Shown: one piece after another, positions 18,213 to 27,618 of the stretch | Position numbering within the stretch: the stretch's first letter is position 1 | Layout: every line of letters begins with the position of its first letter | Origin: Chryseobacterium sp. JV274 | Lineage (GTDB): Bacteria; Bacteroidota; Bacteroidia; Flavobacteriales; Weeksellaceae | Reading direction: 5' to 3' | Assembly (NCBI RefSeq): GCF_903969135.1 | Contig: NZ_LR824569.1 | Coordinates: forward strand, 3,307,001-3,371,000 | DNA length: 64,000 bases | Translations under genes and position numbers: made by a program | The notes under the pieces: model-generated | Databases searched by the model: none | The model's input: the letters and a program-made list of their open reading frames with translations, nothing else | Told to the model about the DNA's origin: nothing

Positions 18213-19403
18213 TTATGGTTCTTTCTGGAGAACTACAAATGCCGGGAAATGATCACTGTAACCTCCTGTGAACTGGTCTCCATTCCAGGATCTGAAAGGA
18301 TAGCCTTTATAATTTCCTTCTTTATTAACTAAATAAGACGGTGCGAAAATTTCTGTTTTGTACACAGAATATTCTTTAGTTACCTGATCTGAAATTACAT
18401 TTTTAGAAACAATAATCTGGTCAAACAGGTTCGGTGCATCCTGATAGGCGAGAGATGCCACTCCTTTCTTATATAAAGGATACATCAGATTAAGGTATGG
18501 TGTTTCTTCACTTAAATCTTTAGGTGCTGCCTGAGCTTTCAGGTGGTTTTTTAAACTCGGGCTTACAGGATCGTCATTAAAGTCACCCATTGCAAAAAGC
18601 TTCGTTGTTGGGTCTGCAGCTCTTATACTGTCCATCTGCTGCTTCAATAAAGCGGCTGCAGCATTTCTTTTAGGTAAAGAAATCGCTTCACCTCCTCTTC
18701 TTGAAGGCCAGTGGTTCATAAAGAATGCCACTTTTTCATTATCTAAAAACCCTGTTACAACAAGAATATCTCTTGTATATTCTCTTCTTCCGTTGTCACC
18801 GTATATTTTCAGTTCTTTTTTTAATGAATTGGTAGGAGTGAATCTTCTTTTCTGATAAATCAATGCAACATCAATTCCTCTGTAGTCATAAGAGTTGTAA
18901 TGAATAATCCCGTAATCATATTTCTTTAAAGCGGGTTCGTTGATCAGATCCTGGATGACCTGTCTGTTTTCAACCTCAATTAATCCCACTACTGCAGGAG
19001 CTGTTTTGGTATACTGTGCTCCCATTTCAGAAATTACTTTGGCTTCATTGGCCAATTTTGCTTTATAAATCTTAGTCCCGTAGTTTTTTGCACTTTTTGG
19101 GGTAAACTCTTCAGAACCACCTTGTTCTCTTACTACCTTTTTACCAATTAAAGCACCGTCACTCCATGGTCCGTCATATTTTTCAGCTTCCAGAAGTTTG
19201 ATAGAATCCATAGGAATACTTCTGTGAAAAGCAGGATTTTTAATGTCCTTGGTTCCATCAATATAATCCGCTGAACGGATAGTGTCCCACAGGTTTTCTA
19301 CATTTAAAAAACCTACAGTAGCTACTTTTCTCAGTTTTCCTTGTTGCTGCGAAAATGCCATGACCGAAATAATGATGGCAAACAGACTCGAAAATCTCTT
19401 CAT
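18213..19403 (-). CDS. secreted endonuclease/exonuclease/phosphatase family protein
   Basis: This 396-residue protein has a signal peptide (MKRFSSLFAIIISVMAFSQ) and the fold of the EEP superfamily. Supporting motifs are GFLNVENLWD near residue 31 (first metal Asn), VGLIEVENRQV (metal Glu), FMNHWPSRRGG (catalytic His), FAMGDFNDDPVSP (catalytic Asp/Asn) and YSDHFPAFV with the terminal Asp-His pair. All catalytic residues appear present. The substrate could be extracellular DNA or a phosphoester; the annotation as nuclease is by family only. On the minus strand TAAATTTG at 19445-19438 may be its -7 element. Confidence 0.85.
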   Translation of the reverse strand: MKRFSSLFAIIISVMAFSQQQGKLRKVATVGFLNVENLWDTIRSADYIDGTKDIKNPAFHRSIPMDSIKLLEAEKYDGPWSDGALIGKKVVREQGGSEEFTPKSAKNYGTKIYKAKLANEAKVISEMGAQYTKTAPAVVGLIEVENRQVIQDLINEPALKKYDYGIIHYNSYDYRGIDVALIYQKRRFTPTNSLKKELKIYGDNGRREYTRDILVVTGFLDNEKVAFFMNHWPSRRGGEAISLPKRNAAAALLKQQMDSIRAADPTTKLFAMGDFNDDPVSPSLKNHLKAQAAPKDLSEETPYLNLMYPLYKKGVASLAYQDAPNLFDQIIVSKNVISDQVTKEYSVYKTEIFAPSYLVNKEGNYKGYPFRSWNGDQFTGGYSDHFPAFVVLQKEP

Positions 19404-19562
19404 CTTCTTTGAGTTATTATTAATACTATTTAATTTACAAATTTACTTTTTTTAATTCACTACGTTTTAAATATTTGTAAATTTAAAAGCAATTATCTCA
19501 GAATCATTTATATAATGATTCTTAAAAGCTTGCAGTATTAAGGAAAAATATTGTTAAAAAAG

Positions 19563-19591
19563 TTGTGAATTACAAAATTTGATTAAATTTG
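19563..19591 (+). promoter_or_regulatory. promoter of the TonB receptor/DUF5689 operon
   Basis: TTG (19563-19565), an 18-bp spacer and TAAATTTG (19584-19591) match the flavobacterial consensus; the predicted leader is about 58 nt. Confidence 0.65.
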
Positions 19592-19654
19592 TGCCCCCAA
19601 CTTTTAAACTGTTGAAAATTAACAAGAAAAGTATTTAAAAAAATAAATATACTC

Positions 19655-22531
19655 ATGATTAAAAAACTATCATTGATCTCTTTATTTACTTTGCTGCCTG
19701 CGTCATATTATTATGCGCAGACAACAGTGTTTGCGTATCTTAAGGATGCGGAAGGAAAGCCTGTTGAGCAAGCAAGTGTAGATTTAAAAGGAGCAGGAAA
19801 TGATGCAAAGGCAGACAAGATCGGTTATTTCCAATTTACTGACTTGATGCCGGGACATTATCAAATTATGGTTACAAAGCCGAATTTTGAAACTAAAATT
19901 TTTGAATTTGACGTAACTAATAATGAGAAGAGAAAAGATCTTGGAGTAATTACTCTTTATTCTGCATTGAATGGTGCAGATCAGGGTTTAGCTATTGTGG
20001 AGGATTCAGGAGAAAGTGATGGTGGCGGCGCACAGCAAACCGCAACTGTAGGATTATTACAGTCTTCTCAGGATGTCTTCAATAGAATTGCAAGTTTCGA
20101 TTTAGGACCATACTGGTTCCGTCCAAGAGGAATTGATAGCAGAACAGGTGAGAATATGATCAACGGGATTTCTATGGCCGCTGCAGATAATGGAGATGTA
20201 GACTTCAGTACCTGGGGAGGATTGAACGAAATCACCCGTTACCCGGAAATTGCAGCTAATCATGCCCCTTCCGAATATGCTTTCGGAGGAACTACCGGAG
20301 TATTTTATAAGAATACCAAAGCCAGCGAGTACAGAAAAGGAAGTCAGCTGACGTACTCTCTGACCAACAGAAACTATACCAACAGATTATCTTACAGATT
20401 CTCTTCCGGAATGAATAAGAACGGATGGGCATTTACTGGAATGATCGCAAGAAGATGGGCACAGGAAGGGATTCAGGATGGTACTGCTTATGATGCATAC
20501 AGTGGATATATTGGTATTGAGAAGAAATTCAGTGACAGTCATACCATGACTTTAAATGCTATAGGTTCCAAATATGAGAGAAGCTCTTCAAGTCCAAATA
20601 CTCAGGAAGTTTATGATTTCAGAGGAGTTCATTACAATTCTTACTGGGGATGGCAGAATGGAGATAAAAGGAATGAGAGAGTGAAAAGAGGTTTCCAGCC
20701 AATGATCCAGTTACAGGATTTCTGGAAAATCAATAAAAACTCTCAGTTATGGACCTCTGTTTCCTATCAGTTCGGTAAAGAATATAGTTCAAGATTGGAC
20801 TGGTATAGAGCCAATAACCCGTCTCCAACTTATTACCGTAATTTACCAAGCTATTGGTTAAACTATACAAATCCGTCTCCGGAACAGGCTGCTAACATTG
20901 GAATTACAAGAGACTGGTGGACTAATGATGATCAGTCGCACACACAGATCAATTGGGATAATCTTTATAATGCCAATAGAAACGTACAATACAATGCGTT
21001 ACTTGGAGGAAGAAGAGCGGCTTATTACCTTGTAGATGATGTAAAAGATGATAAAGTATGGAATGTATCTACACATTATACCTATAACTTCACCGATACT
21101 TCCCGTTTTATCTTAAACTTATCTTATCAGAATTACAGATCTGAACAGTACAGAGAAGTGAATGACCTTTTAGGTGCTGATTTTGCCCTGAATATGGACC
21201 CATTTGCGTCCAATACGACTGCTGGAAGTGTTTGGGGGAAATTTAATACAAGAGAAAGCGATACTGATGTTGCCAAAAGAGAAGGTGATAAAATCGGATA
21301 CAGCTATATTTTCAGAAGACAGGAATTTAAAATAAACCCTGCATTCAAATTCTCAACAGGAAAATTTGATGTTTTTATTTCCGGACTATTCGGTTATACA
21401 ACGAACAGCAGAGAAGGTTTATTCCAACATTATCTGTATGAGTCTTCTTATGGAAAAGGAGCAGACCAAAACTTCTGGAATGCAGGGGTTAAAGGTCAGG
21501 TTACCTATAAAATCAACGGTAGAAACTTTTTGGTTTATAACGGAGCTTACTTTTCACAGTCTCCTTTCTTAAATGATATTTATTTTAATACAAGAGTAAG
21601 TGGTGTTACAACTCCGGGGATCAAGAATGTTGTTGTTGATGCAAACGATTTGAGCTATGTAATTTCTACTCCGATTGTTAAACTTAGATTGACCGGTTAC
21701 CTTGTTAATACTCAAAACGAAACAAGTGTGCAAAGATATTTCGCACAGGGAGTTAAACTCACAAACCTTACTGAGAGCGGAGATCAGGCTCCTGTACAGG
21801 ATGGTGCTTTCATTACACAGGTATTGGCAGGTGCTAACAAAAGAAATATGGGTATTGAGCTTGGAGCACAGGTGAAAGTTACTCCTACTTTGACAGCCAG
21901 CGGATTATTAAGTGTAGGACAATATACTTATACTAATAATCCTACCGTTTATTTTGCATCTGATGCGGTTGGAACATTCAGAGAACTTGACGGAAACGGA
22001 AATATTGTATCAAGATCTTATACCAATATGGGAGAGGCTACCCTTAAAAACTACAGACAAGGAGGAACGCCTCAGGAGGCATACACTTTAGGTCTTCGTT
22101 ACAGCAGCCCTAAGTATTGGTGGATAGGAGCTACATGGAACTATTTCGGACATTCATTCCTGGATCCGTCTCCGGTAACCAGAACAGAAAGATTCTATAC
22201 AAATCCTAACACACCTGGAGTACCTTATGATAACGTAACAGAGGAAGAGCTTGCAAGAATTCTTACTCCAACAAAATTACCTTCAGCGTTCTTCTTCAAT
22301 GTGAATGCAGGTAAATCATGGATGATTGGTAAGTATTATGTGTTAGTGTCTGCATCTGTAAATAACATCCTTAATAACAGAAACTTTATTACAGGTGGAT
22401 TTGAGCAGACGAGAAACGTTAACTATACTGACTATGCTAATGATTATGACAGCGGAAACATGGTATTCGCTCCTAAATATTGGTATAACCAGGGTAGATC
22501 TTATTTTGTTAACCTTCAATTCAGATTCTAA
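19655..22531 (+). CDS. TonB-dependent receptor with carboxypeptidase-regulatory-like domain
   Basis: This 958-residue outer-membrane receptor uses energy from TonB to import a bound nutrient. A signal peptide ends near YYYAQ. Residues about 22-105 form a carboxypeptidase D-regulatory-like domain (TVFAYLKDAEGKPVEQASV), residues about 120-250 the plug, and the rest a 22-strand barrel ending in the aromatic FVNLQFRF. The substrate cannot be read from the sequence. It is followed after 26 bp by a DUF5689 lipoprotein, which suggests a receptor/surface-lipoprotein pair similar in concept to SusC/SusD, though the partner is not SusD-like. Confidence 0.9.
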   Translation: MIKKLSLISLFTLLPASYYYAQTTVFAYLKDAEGKPVEQASVDLKGAGNDAKADKIGYFQFTDLMPGHYQIMVTKPNFETKIFEFDVTNNEKRKDLGVITLYSALNGADQGLAIVEDSGESDGGGAQQTATVGLLQSSQDVFNRIASFDLGPYWFRPRGIDSRTGENMINGISMAAADNGDVDFSTWGGLNEITRYPEIAANHAPSEYAFGGTTGVFYKNTKASEYRKGSQLTYSLTNRNYTNRLSYRFSSGMNKNGWAFTGMIARRWAQEGIQDGTAYDAYSGYIGIEKKFSDSHTMTLNAIGSKYERSSSSPNTQEVYDFRGVHYNSYWGWQNGDKRNERVKRGFQPMIQLQDFWKINKNSQLWTSVSYQFGKEYSSRLDWYRANNPSPTYYRNLPSYWLNYTNPSPEQAANIGITRDWWTNDDQSHTQINWDNLYNANRNVQYNALLGGRRAAYYLVDDVKDDKVWNVSTHYTYNFTDTSRFILNLSYQNYRSEQYREVNDLLGADFALNMDPFASNTTAGSVWGKFNTRESDTDVAKREGDKIGYSYIFRRQEFKINPAFKFSTGKFDVFISGLFGYTTNSREGLFQHYLYESSYGKGADQNFWNAGVKGQVTYKINGRNFLVYNGAYFSQSPFLNDIYFNTRVSGVTTPGIKNVVVDANDLSYVISTPIVKLRLTGYLVNTQNETSVQRYFAQGVKLTNLTESGDQAPVQDGAFITQVLAGANKRNMGIELGAQVKVTPTLTASGLLSVGQYTYTNNPTVYFASDAVGTFRELDGNGNIVSRSYTNMGEATLKNYRQGGTPQEAYTLGLRYSSPKYWWIGATWNYFGHSFLDPSPVTRTERFYTNPNTPGVPYDNVTEEELARILTPTKLPSAFFFNVNAGKSWMIGKYYVLVSASVNNILNNRNFITGGFEQTRNVNYTDYANDYDSGNMVFAPKYWYNQGRSYFVNLQFRF

Positions 22532-22557
22532 AAAATTAAAATTAAAAATCGAAAACA

Positions 22558-23982
22558 ATGAAAAATATATATTTTAAAGCGGCGATCTTTACGGCCATTT
22601 CAATGCTGGCAATCTCGTCTTGTGTAAAAACTGATGATTATGATGTGCCGGAAATCAAATGTAGTAACAAATTTGCAGCAGCTAATCATCAGTTATCTGA
22701 GATTATAACCATAGCAAAAGCAAAACCCGTTGAAGCTGATATCATTAAAGAAGATTTTATCGTAGAAGCTTACGTTTCTTCAAGTGATGAATCCGGAAAT
22801 CTTTACAAAATGATGTTCCTTCAGGATAAGCCTGAAAACCCAACTCAAGGTATTGAGATTGATATCGACGGTAGCAATCAGTATCTTGATTTCCCAGTTG
22901 GGGCTTTAGTAAGAATCAACCTGAAAGGATTGATCGTTCAGGGGGTTAATGGAAACATTAAAGTAGGTTCTTATGATCCTAACTATCCTATCGGTAGAAT
23001 CAACCCAAATAAAGTTTCTAATTACATGGCAAGAGTTTGCGACGGACAGAAGCCTGTAGTAGCTGCAATGAAACCATTAGAGTTCAACTTTATCTCAGAT
23101 GCTCTGAAAAATGGTGCGCACGTTAATCAGCTTGTAAAAATAAAAAACGTTCAGTTTGAAGAGCCTGAATTGACAAAGAACTTTGCCGACGAATCAGCTA
23201 CAGGTGATCGTTATATTACGGATAAAAAAGCAGGCAGATTAGATCTTCGTTTCAGTAACTTTTCAACTTTTGGGAAATCTCCGATCTCTCCTAAATATGA
23301 AAAAAGTGGTGATATCGTTCTTATTTTAAGCCGTTTTACAAGCTCAAGTAACGCGACGGTTTTCACAGATCAGGCTTATATAAGGGATCTTAATGATATT
23401 AACTTCCCGAACGCCAGATTTACCCCAGGTGAACCGGAACTTCCATCCGCTAATGCAGTAAATCTTTTCCCAAGCTCTGATTTTGAAAACTGGGCATCTT
23501 TCCTATCAAGTTTAAATAGCTTTGGGCTTATGCCTTATGCGTCTCAAGGTATTGGTTTGGGGTATAACGGTACAAATTCCCTTCAGATTAAAGGTACACC
23601 TGCCAATAATGATTATGTATTTACAGCGAATGCTGCGTCAGGAATTCCTGCGGCTCCAAAGAGAATTACAATGTATATTAAAGGGACTGCATCCGGAAAA
23701 TCACTTTCTTTCAATGTATATAGAGCAACACCGCTTCTTCCTAATACATCTGCTTTCTATACATTCAATTTAGGAACATTCTCTACAGGGGCTACTTTAA
23801 GTCCGGAAAGCACGAATTCATATACAGGATCTATCAATACGAACGGACAATGGAGACTGGTGGAGCTTACTCTTACAGGTCTTACTGATCTTAATATTAC
23901 TTCTGGAAAAACTATGTTTGCACTCAAAACCGGAAAAGATGGAGTATATGATCTTCAGATTGACAACATCAAAATTGAGTAA
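22558..23982 (+). CDS. DUF5689 domain lipoprotein
   Basis: This 474-residue predicted lipoprotein has a lipobox ending at C22 (MLAISSC). Residues about 35-280 match the DUF5689 domain, an OB-fold-like unit common in Bacteroidota (IVEAYVSSSDESGNLYKMMF, ALVRINLKGL). The C-terminal part from about residue 300 is a beta-sandwich, carbohydrate-binding-like region. It is co-transcribed with the preceding TonB receptor, so it probably sits on the outer membrane and helps capture the same substrate. A perfect terminator follows. Confidence 0.82.
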   Translation: MKNIYFKAAIFTAISMLAISSCVKTDDYDVPEIKCSNKFAAANHQLSEIITIAKAKPVEADIIKEDFIVEAYVSSSDESGNLYKMMFLQDKPENPTQGIEIDIDGSNQYLDFPVGALVRINLKGLIVQGVNGNIKVGSYDPNYPIGRINPNKVSNYMARVCDGQKPVVAAMKPLEFNFISDALKNGAHVNQLVKIKNVQFEEPELTKNFADESATGDRYITDKKAGRLDLRFSNFSTFGKSPISPKYEKSGDIVLILSRFTSSSNATVFTDQAYIRDLNDINFPNARFTPGEPELPSANAVNLFPSSDFENWASFLSSLNSFGLMPYASQGIGLGYNGTNSLQIKGTPANNDYVFTANAASGIPAAPKRITMYIKGTASGKSLSFNVYRATPLLPNTSAFYTFNLGTFSTGATLSPESTNSYTGSINTNGQWRLVELTLTGLTDLNITSGKTMFALKTGKDGVYDLQIDNIKIE

Positions 23983-24020
23983 TACATTAGAATAAAATAT
24001 ATTTCTAATGCACTTATAAA

Positions 24021-24054
24021 ACTCGGGCAGCTCTTACGAGCTGCCCGAGTTTTA
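24021..24054 (+). terminator. terminator of the TonB receptor/DUF5689 operon
   Basis: Perfect 13-bp stem ACTCGGGCAGCTC / GAGCTGCCCGAGT with a 4-nt loop followed by TTTTA. Confidence 0.92.
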
Positions 24055-24123
24055 TTTTAATATTTTTTTCAAATCAAAAAAGCAGAGAATTTTATATTTT
24101 TAAACTAGGAAATTATATTTAAG

Positions 24124-24630
24124 ATGGAATACTTCATTTATGCTTTGAATCATACTTACACTGATGAATCTCATACAGATACCAAATTTCTGGGCTTTTC
24201 AAATAGCCTTGAAGATTTAGAGAAGCTAAAAGCAAAAGCCGTTCTTATGTCTGGATTCAGAGATTATCCGGATTGTTTTGTTGCAGATTGTTATATTATG
24301 GATAAAATACATTGGAATAATGGCTTTGAGAAGGTAATTGGTGAAATAGGACGTGATTATATAGAAAAAGGTGATGAGATAGATGAGAACTGTATTTCAG
24401 TCAAAGAATTAGGTTTAAGCACTGTTTTCAGTGTCAGTCATTCCTATACAATCCATACTTTTTTAGATGATGAAAGATATATCGGGGTATTTTCAACCTT
24501 AGAAAAGGTAGAGAAAGCTATTGAAGAACTCAAAAATAAACCAGGTTTTAAAGATCATCAAGATGATTTTATTATCTGTGAACTGGATCTTGCAACACTT
24601 TTATGGAGTAGCGGATTTGGCAGCGTTTAA
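24124..24630 (+). CDS. hypothetical protein with two DUF7336-like repeats
   Basis: This 168-residue cytoplasmic protein is made of two copies of one roughly 75-residue unit. Copy 1 has FLGFSNSLEDLEKLKAKA and GFRDYPDCFVADCYIMDKIHWNNGF; copy 2 has YIGVFSTLEKVEKAIEELK and GFKDHQDDFIICELDLATLLWSSGF. The unit resembles DUF7336-type domains seen in immunity-like and uncharacterised small proteins. Each copy ends with the same W-x2-GF pattern. No function can be given. It is monocistronic with its own terminator at 24638. Confidence 0.6.
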   Translation: MEYFIYALNHTYTDESHTDTKFLGFSNSLEDLEKLKAKAVLMSGFRDYPDCFVADCYIMDKIHWNNGFEKVIGEIGRDYIEKGDEIDENCISVKELGLSTVFSVSHSYTIHTFLDDERYIGVFSTLEKVEKAIEELKNKPGFKDHQDDFIICELDLATLLWSSGFGSV

Positions 24631-24637
24631 AAAACAG

Positions 24638-24662
24638 AAACCACCGCATCGCAGTGGTTTTA
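24638..24662. terminator. terminator between convergent genes
   Basis: AAACCAC / GTGGTTT arms (24638-24644, 24654-24660) with T-rich or A-rich flanks; it can serve both convergent genes. Confidence 0.7.
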
Positions 24663-24672
24663 TTATTTTCGT

Positions 24673-25224
24673 TTACTTAACCGTAATTGTTGGATCCCAG
24701 TAAAAGTAACCGTACAGAATCTGTTTGTTACTGTCATTCGGATCTAAAATGTAAAGCCCAAACTGTACATAGAAGTTCTCTTTTCCAGTAGATCTTACTT
24801 TGGAGTCAATACTAGCAAAGCTGATATCTGCAGAGGTGGCAGGAAGGCCGTTTAAAGAATTTACATCTGGTACAGCGGCTTGCTTTCTTCTCACAGAATT
24901 GTATACGAAATTATTAAAAACCTGATCACCTGACCAGTATTTAATATTATAAATAATAACTGCGTCATCCGAATTCTGATAGATCGAAGTTCCTCTGAAA
25001 GAAACTGTATCTCCGGCTCTTGCACTGAAATTGAGGTCGGCAGAACCTTGCCCTGAGATGGCATTGGCATTTGAAACAATCATATGCTGGCTGTTATGGT
25101 CAATTCCTACAGGTTTATTTGGATCCGTACTGGGGCTTTTATAATTTGCTCGTACATAATCCGTGTCAATTACGATCAGGACATCTATTGCCTGACTCGA
25201 TGATTTAAGTGTTACGTCGTCCAT
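24673..25224 (-). CDS. AidA/PixA family (inclusion body) protein
   Basis: This 183-residue protein belongs to the AidA/PixA family. PixA forms crystalline inclusion bodies in Xenorhabdus and AidA is a quorum-regulated virulence-related protein in Burkholderia; the biochemical role is unknown. Matching features are IDVLIVIDTDYV at the N-terminus, GIDHNSQHMIVSNA, GDTVSFRGTSIYQNSDDAVI and NFYVQFGLYILD. No signal peptide is present. A possible -7 element TACATTTG lies at 25337-25330 on the minus strand, giving a leader of about 100 nt. Gap 25225-25503 holds only this and a terminator. Confidence 0.8.
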   Translation of the reverse strand: MDDVTLKSSSQAIDVLIVIDTDYVRANYKSPSTDPNKPVGIDHNSQHMIVSNANAISGQGSADLNFSARAGDTVSFRGTSIYQNSDDAVIIYNIKYWSGDQVFNNFVYNSVRRKQAAVPDVNSLNGLPATSADISFASIDSKVRSTGKENFYVQFGLYILDPNDSNKQILYGYFYWDPTITVK

Positions 25225-25436
25225 GATATTTGGTTTTAGTTTGGTGTTTCTTACTCATTTGGCTTTTCAGATTCTGCCCCGTTATTAAAGTGATTCCGGC
25301 TTCACGTTGTTGTGGTTGTAATTACTATACAAATGTACATTGCTGAAATTGAATATATTATGGTACAAATGCTGAAATTAGCGATTAGGTATTTGTACGT
25401 AATTAATCTCTTTTTAGTGACTTGTTTGGATTTAAA

Positions 25437-25472
25437 CAAAAAATACCCTGAAAAGTTTTACTTTCCAGGGTA
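25437..25472 (-). terminator. terminator of the DUF6702 gene
   Basis: ACCCTGAAAAG and CTTTCCAGGGT arms with one mismatch; the minus strand continues into a T run. Confidence 0.75.
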
Positions 25473-25503
25473 CCCATTTTATAATGGTTAAATCTAATTC
25501 ACG

Positions 25504-25974
25504 TTAAAAAGAAACCTCATTCACCTCTTTTCCTCTTTGGAAGTTCATTGTTTTCTGGCTGCCCTTATAGGCAATATTCACCAGATTGATCTGCTTAGGA
25601 AAAGCGCTTAAAAGGATCGTATTTTTAATCTTTAAGGTATTGATATCTGAAACACCTCCGGTTTCAAAATATACCCATACAGTTTCTCCACTGACCTGAC
25701 TTCCTGTGAAGGTTATCGTTTTAGGAGCCCCATTGACAAATACATCAAAATTATTGTTCACATATTTTTTTACTTCTGCTTCAAATCCGGCCGTGTTAGG
25801 GTTGATCTTTATTGCATCAGAGATGTGGCTTGTATTCATTTTTGTGGTAAACTTCAATGTCTTGCTTCCATCAACATAATCCACTTTGGTCATTGAAGAG
25901 AAAAAGTCTACATACATAAAACTCATTAACACAAAAAATGTTAAAATTCCTGATATATATAAAAGTTTTTTCAT
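25504..25974 (-). CDS. DUF6702 family protein
   Basis: This 156-residue exported protein starts with a signal-anchor (MKKLLYISGILTFFVLMSFMYVDFF); the ATG at 25974 is preferred to one eight codons upstream because it starts the signal sequence directly. The mature part is a beta-rich domain with the C-terminal pattern INLVNIAYKGSQKTMNF typical of DUF6702, a Bacteroidota family. Its members often lie near metallopeptidase genes, but here the neighbour is the LOG-family gene. Function unknown. Confidence 0.65.
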   Translation of the reverse strand: MKKLLYISGILTFFVLMSFMYVDFFSSMTKVDYVDGSKTLKFTTKMNTSHISDAIKINPNTAGFEAEVKKYVNNNFDVFVNGAPKTITFTGSQVSGETVWVYFETGGVSDINTLKIKNTILLSAFPKQINLVNIAYKGSQKTMNFQRGKEVNEVSF

Positions 25975-26032
25975 CTTAATTAATAGATTTACAATCATAC
26001 TTGTTCGTTATAAGTCACAAATAATATGCCAA

Positions 26033-26785
26033 TTAAAAATTTACATTCACAGAATATTTATCATAGAAGGCTTTAATATGTGCTACAGCCTCGTCAGCGG
26101 TATCTACCACACGATAAAGATCCAAATCATCTTCAGCAATCATTCCTTCTTTCAATAAGGTTGCTTTGAACCAATCTAATAATCCTCCCCAGAACTCGCT
26201 TCCCACCAGAACAATTGGAAATTTTCCTATTTTGTTGGTTTGAATAAGAGTCATTGCTTCAGTAAGCTCATCCAATGTCCCGAAACCGCCTGGCATTACT
26301 ACAAACCCCTGAGAATATTTTACAAACATTACTTTTCTCACGAAAAAGTAATCAAAATTCATAGAATAGGATTTATTGATGTAAGGATTAAAATGCTGTT
26401 CAAAAGGAAGATCAATATTCAATCCGATAGATTTTCCTTTGGCGTTGAAAGCTCCTTTGTTTCCAGCTTCCATAACACCCGGACCGCCTCCGGTGATGAT
26501 TCCGAAGCCTATTTTGGTAATCTTTTCCGCAATATCGACAGCCATTTCATAGTATTTGTTCTCCGGTTTCAGTCGGGCAGAACCAAATATAGAAACACAT
26601 GGACCAATCTTGGCCAGTTTCTCATAACCGTCTACAAATTCAGCCATGACCTTGAAGACCATCCAGCTGTCTTTAGCGATTGTTTCGTCCCAGGTTTTTT
26701 GTCTGAAACTGTTATGTAGTTTTGTTTCGTTAACGTCAAGTTCCGGATTTATTAAACTTTCATCCCTAATTCCATCAATTTCCAT
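26033..26785 (-). CDS. TIGR00730 family Rossmann-fold protein (LOG family)
   Basis: This 250-residue protein belongs to the LOG/lysine decarboxylase-like family, whose studied members release free cytokinin bases or cleave nucleoside 5'-monophosphates. The two signature motifs are present: GGGPGVMEAGNKGA for substrate binding and PGGFGTLDELTE, the PGGxGTxxE catalytic motif. It is longer than the shortest LOG proteins because of about 45 extra N-terminal residues. Its start lies 9 bp after the stop of the MurU-like gene, so the two are likely co-transcribed. Nucleotide salvage is a reasonable guess. Confidence 0.85.
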   Translation of the reverse strand: MEIDGIRDESLINPELDVNETKLHNSFRQKTWDETIAKDSWMVFKVMAEFVDGYEKLAKIGPCVSIFGSARLKPENKYYEMAVDIAEKITKIGFGIITGGGPGVMEAGNKGAFNAKGKSIGLNIDLPFEQHFNPYINKSYSMNFDYFFVRKVMFVKYSQGFVVMPGGFGTLDELTEAMTLIQTNKIGKFPIVLVGSEFWGGLLDWFKATLLKEGMIAEDDLDLYRVVDTADEAVAHIKAFYDKYSVNVNF

Positions 26786-26794
26786 TGCAAAATT

Positions 26795-27508
26795 TTATTT
26801 AAAGTGTTTTTCGGCTTCTATTACAGATGAAGGTCTTCCGACATCGATAAGAATACTGTTGTGTACAAAACCGTGTATATGCTCGGTCTGCATCAGGTCC
26901 AGATATTCTTCCATAACAGAAAATTTGCCTGTTCTTTTTATTTTTTCGAAGATCTTAGGATTGATACAATGAATTCCGCTGAAAGCAAGAGCTTTAAAGC
27001 CTTTGTTGAATTCCGCCAGCCTTTGTTCACCAGTTTGTACGTTTAGCCAGCCTCTCAAAACCATATCATCATTGAAAAGAAGTTTTCTCGAGCTTTCCCT
27101 GTCGGAAACCGCTAAAGTAGCAAAATCTTTTATCTTTTTGTGGTATTCCACCAACGCATTGACGTTCAGGTCGGTGAGAATATCCGCATTCATGATTAAA
27201 AAATCTTCTCCGTGATCAAGAAATTTTCTCGCAAAAATCAAGCCACCCCCTGTTTCAAGAAGTTCGTTGGTTTCATCAGAGATTTCAATCCTGCATCCGA
27301 AATTATTGTTTTTATTTAAGAAATCAACAATCTGATCTCCAAAATGATGAATATTGATCACAAAATCCTTTATTCCGAAACTTTTCAGGTAAGTGATATT
27401 TCTTTCCAGAAGCGGAATTTCGTTTACTTTTGCCAACGCTTTCGGATGGTGATCTGTAAACGGTTTAAGTCTGGTCCCCTTTCCTGCTGCGAAAATTAGA
27501 GCTTTCAT
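26795..27508 (-). CDS. sugar-1-phosphate nucleotidyltransferase, MurU-like
   Basis: This 237-residue enzyme is of the NTP_transferase family, with the nucleotide-binding start AAGKGTRLKPFT and PKALAKVNEIPLLE, then LIMNADIL (metal Asp). With the AmgK-like kinase about 1 kb upstream it forms the pair known from Pseudomonas and Tannerella, in which AmgK makes MurNAc-1-phosphate and MurU turns it into UDP-MurNAc. That pathway bypasses de novo synthesis and the fosfomycin target MurA. The assignment depends on gene context; other sugars are possible. Confidence 0.8.
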   Translation of the reverse strand: MKALIFAAGKGTRLKPFTDHHPKALAKVNEIPLLERNITYLKSFGIKDFVINIHHFGDQIVDFLNKNNNFGCRIEISDETNELLETGGGLIFARKFLDHGEDFLIMNADILTDLNVNALVEYHKKIKDFATLAVSDRESSRKLLFNDDMVLRGWLNVQTGEQRLAEFNKGFKALAFSGIHCINPKIFEKIKRTGKFSVMEEYLDLMQTEHIHGFVHNSILIDVGRPSSVIEAEKHFK

Positions 27509-27510
27509 TT

Positions 27511-27602
27511 TTTTATAATTGATAAATGATAGTTGATGAATGATAAAACTTTTATAATTAATAAATGATCATTAAAATAACAGTGAAAAATAATCATTTA
27601 TC
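27511..27602. repeat. imperfect direct and inverted repeat in the MurU/RapZ gap
   Basis: TTTTATAATTGATAAATGAT (27511-27530) is repeated with one change at 27550-27569 (39-bp period). The inner ten bases GATAAATGAT recur on the minus strand at 27593-27602. The element could be a small intergenic repeat, a hairpin-forming processing site, or a relic of duplication. No gene is seen in the gap. Confidence 0.55.
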
Positions 27603-27618
27603 AATCATCGCTTATCTT

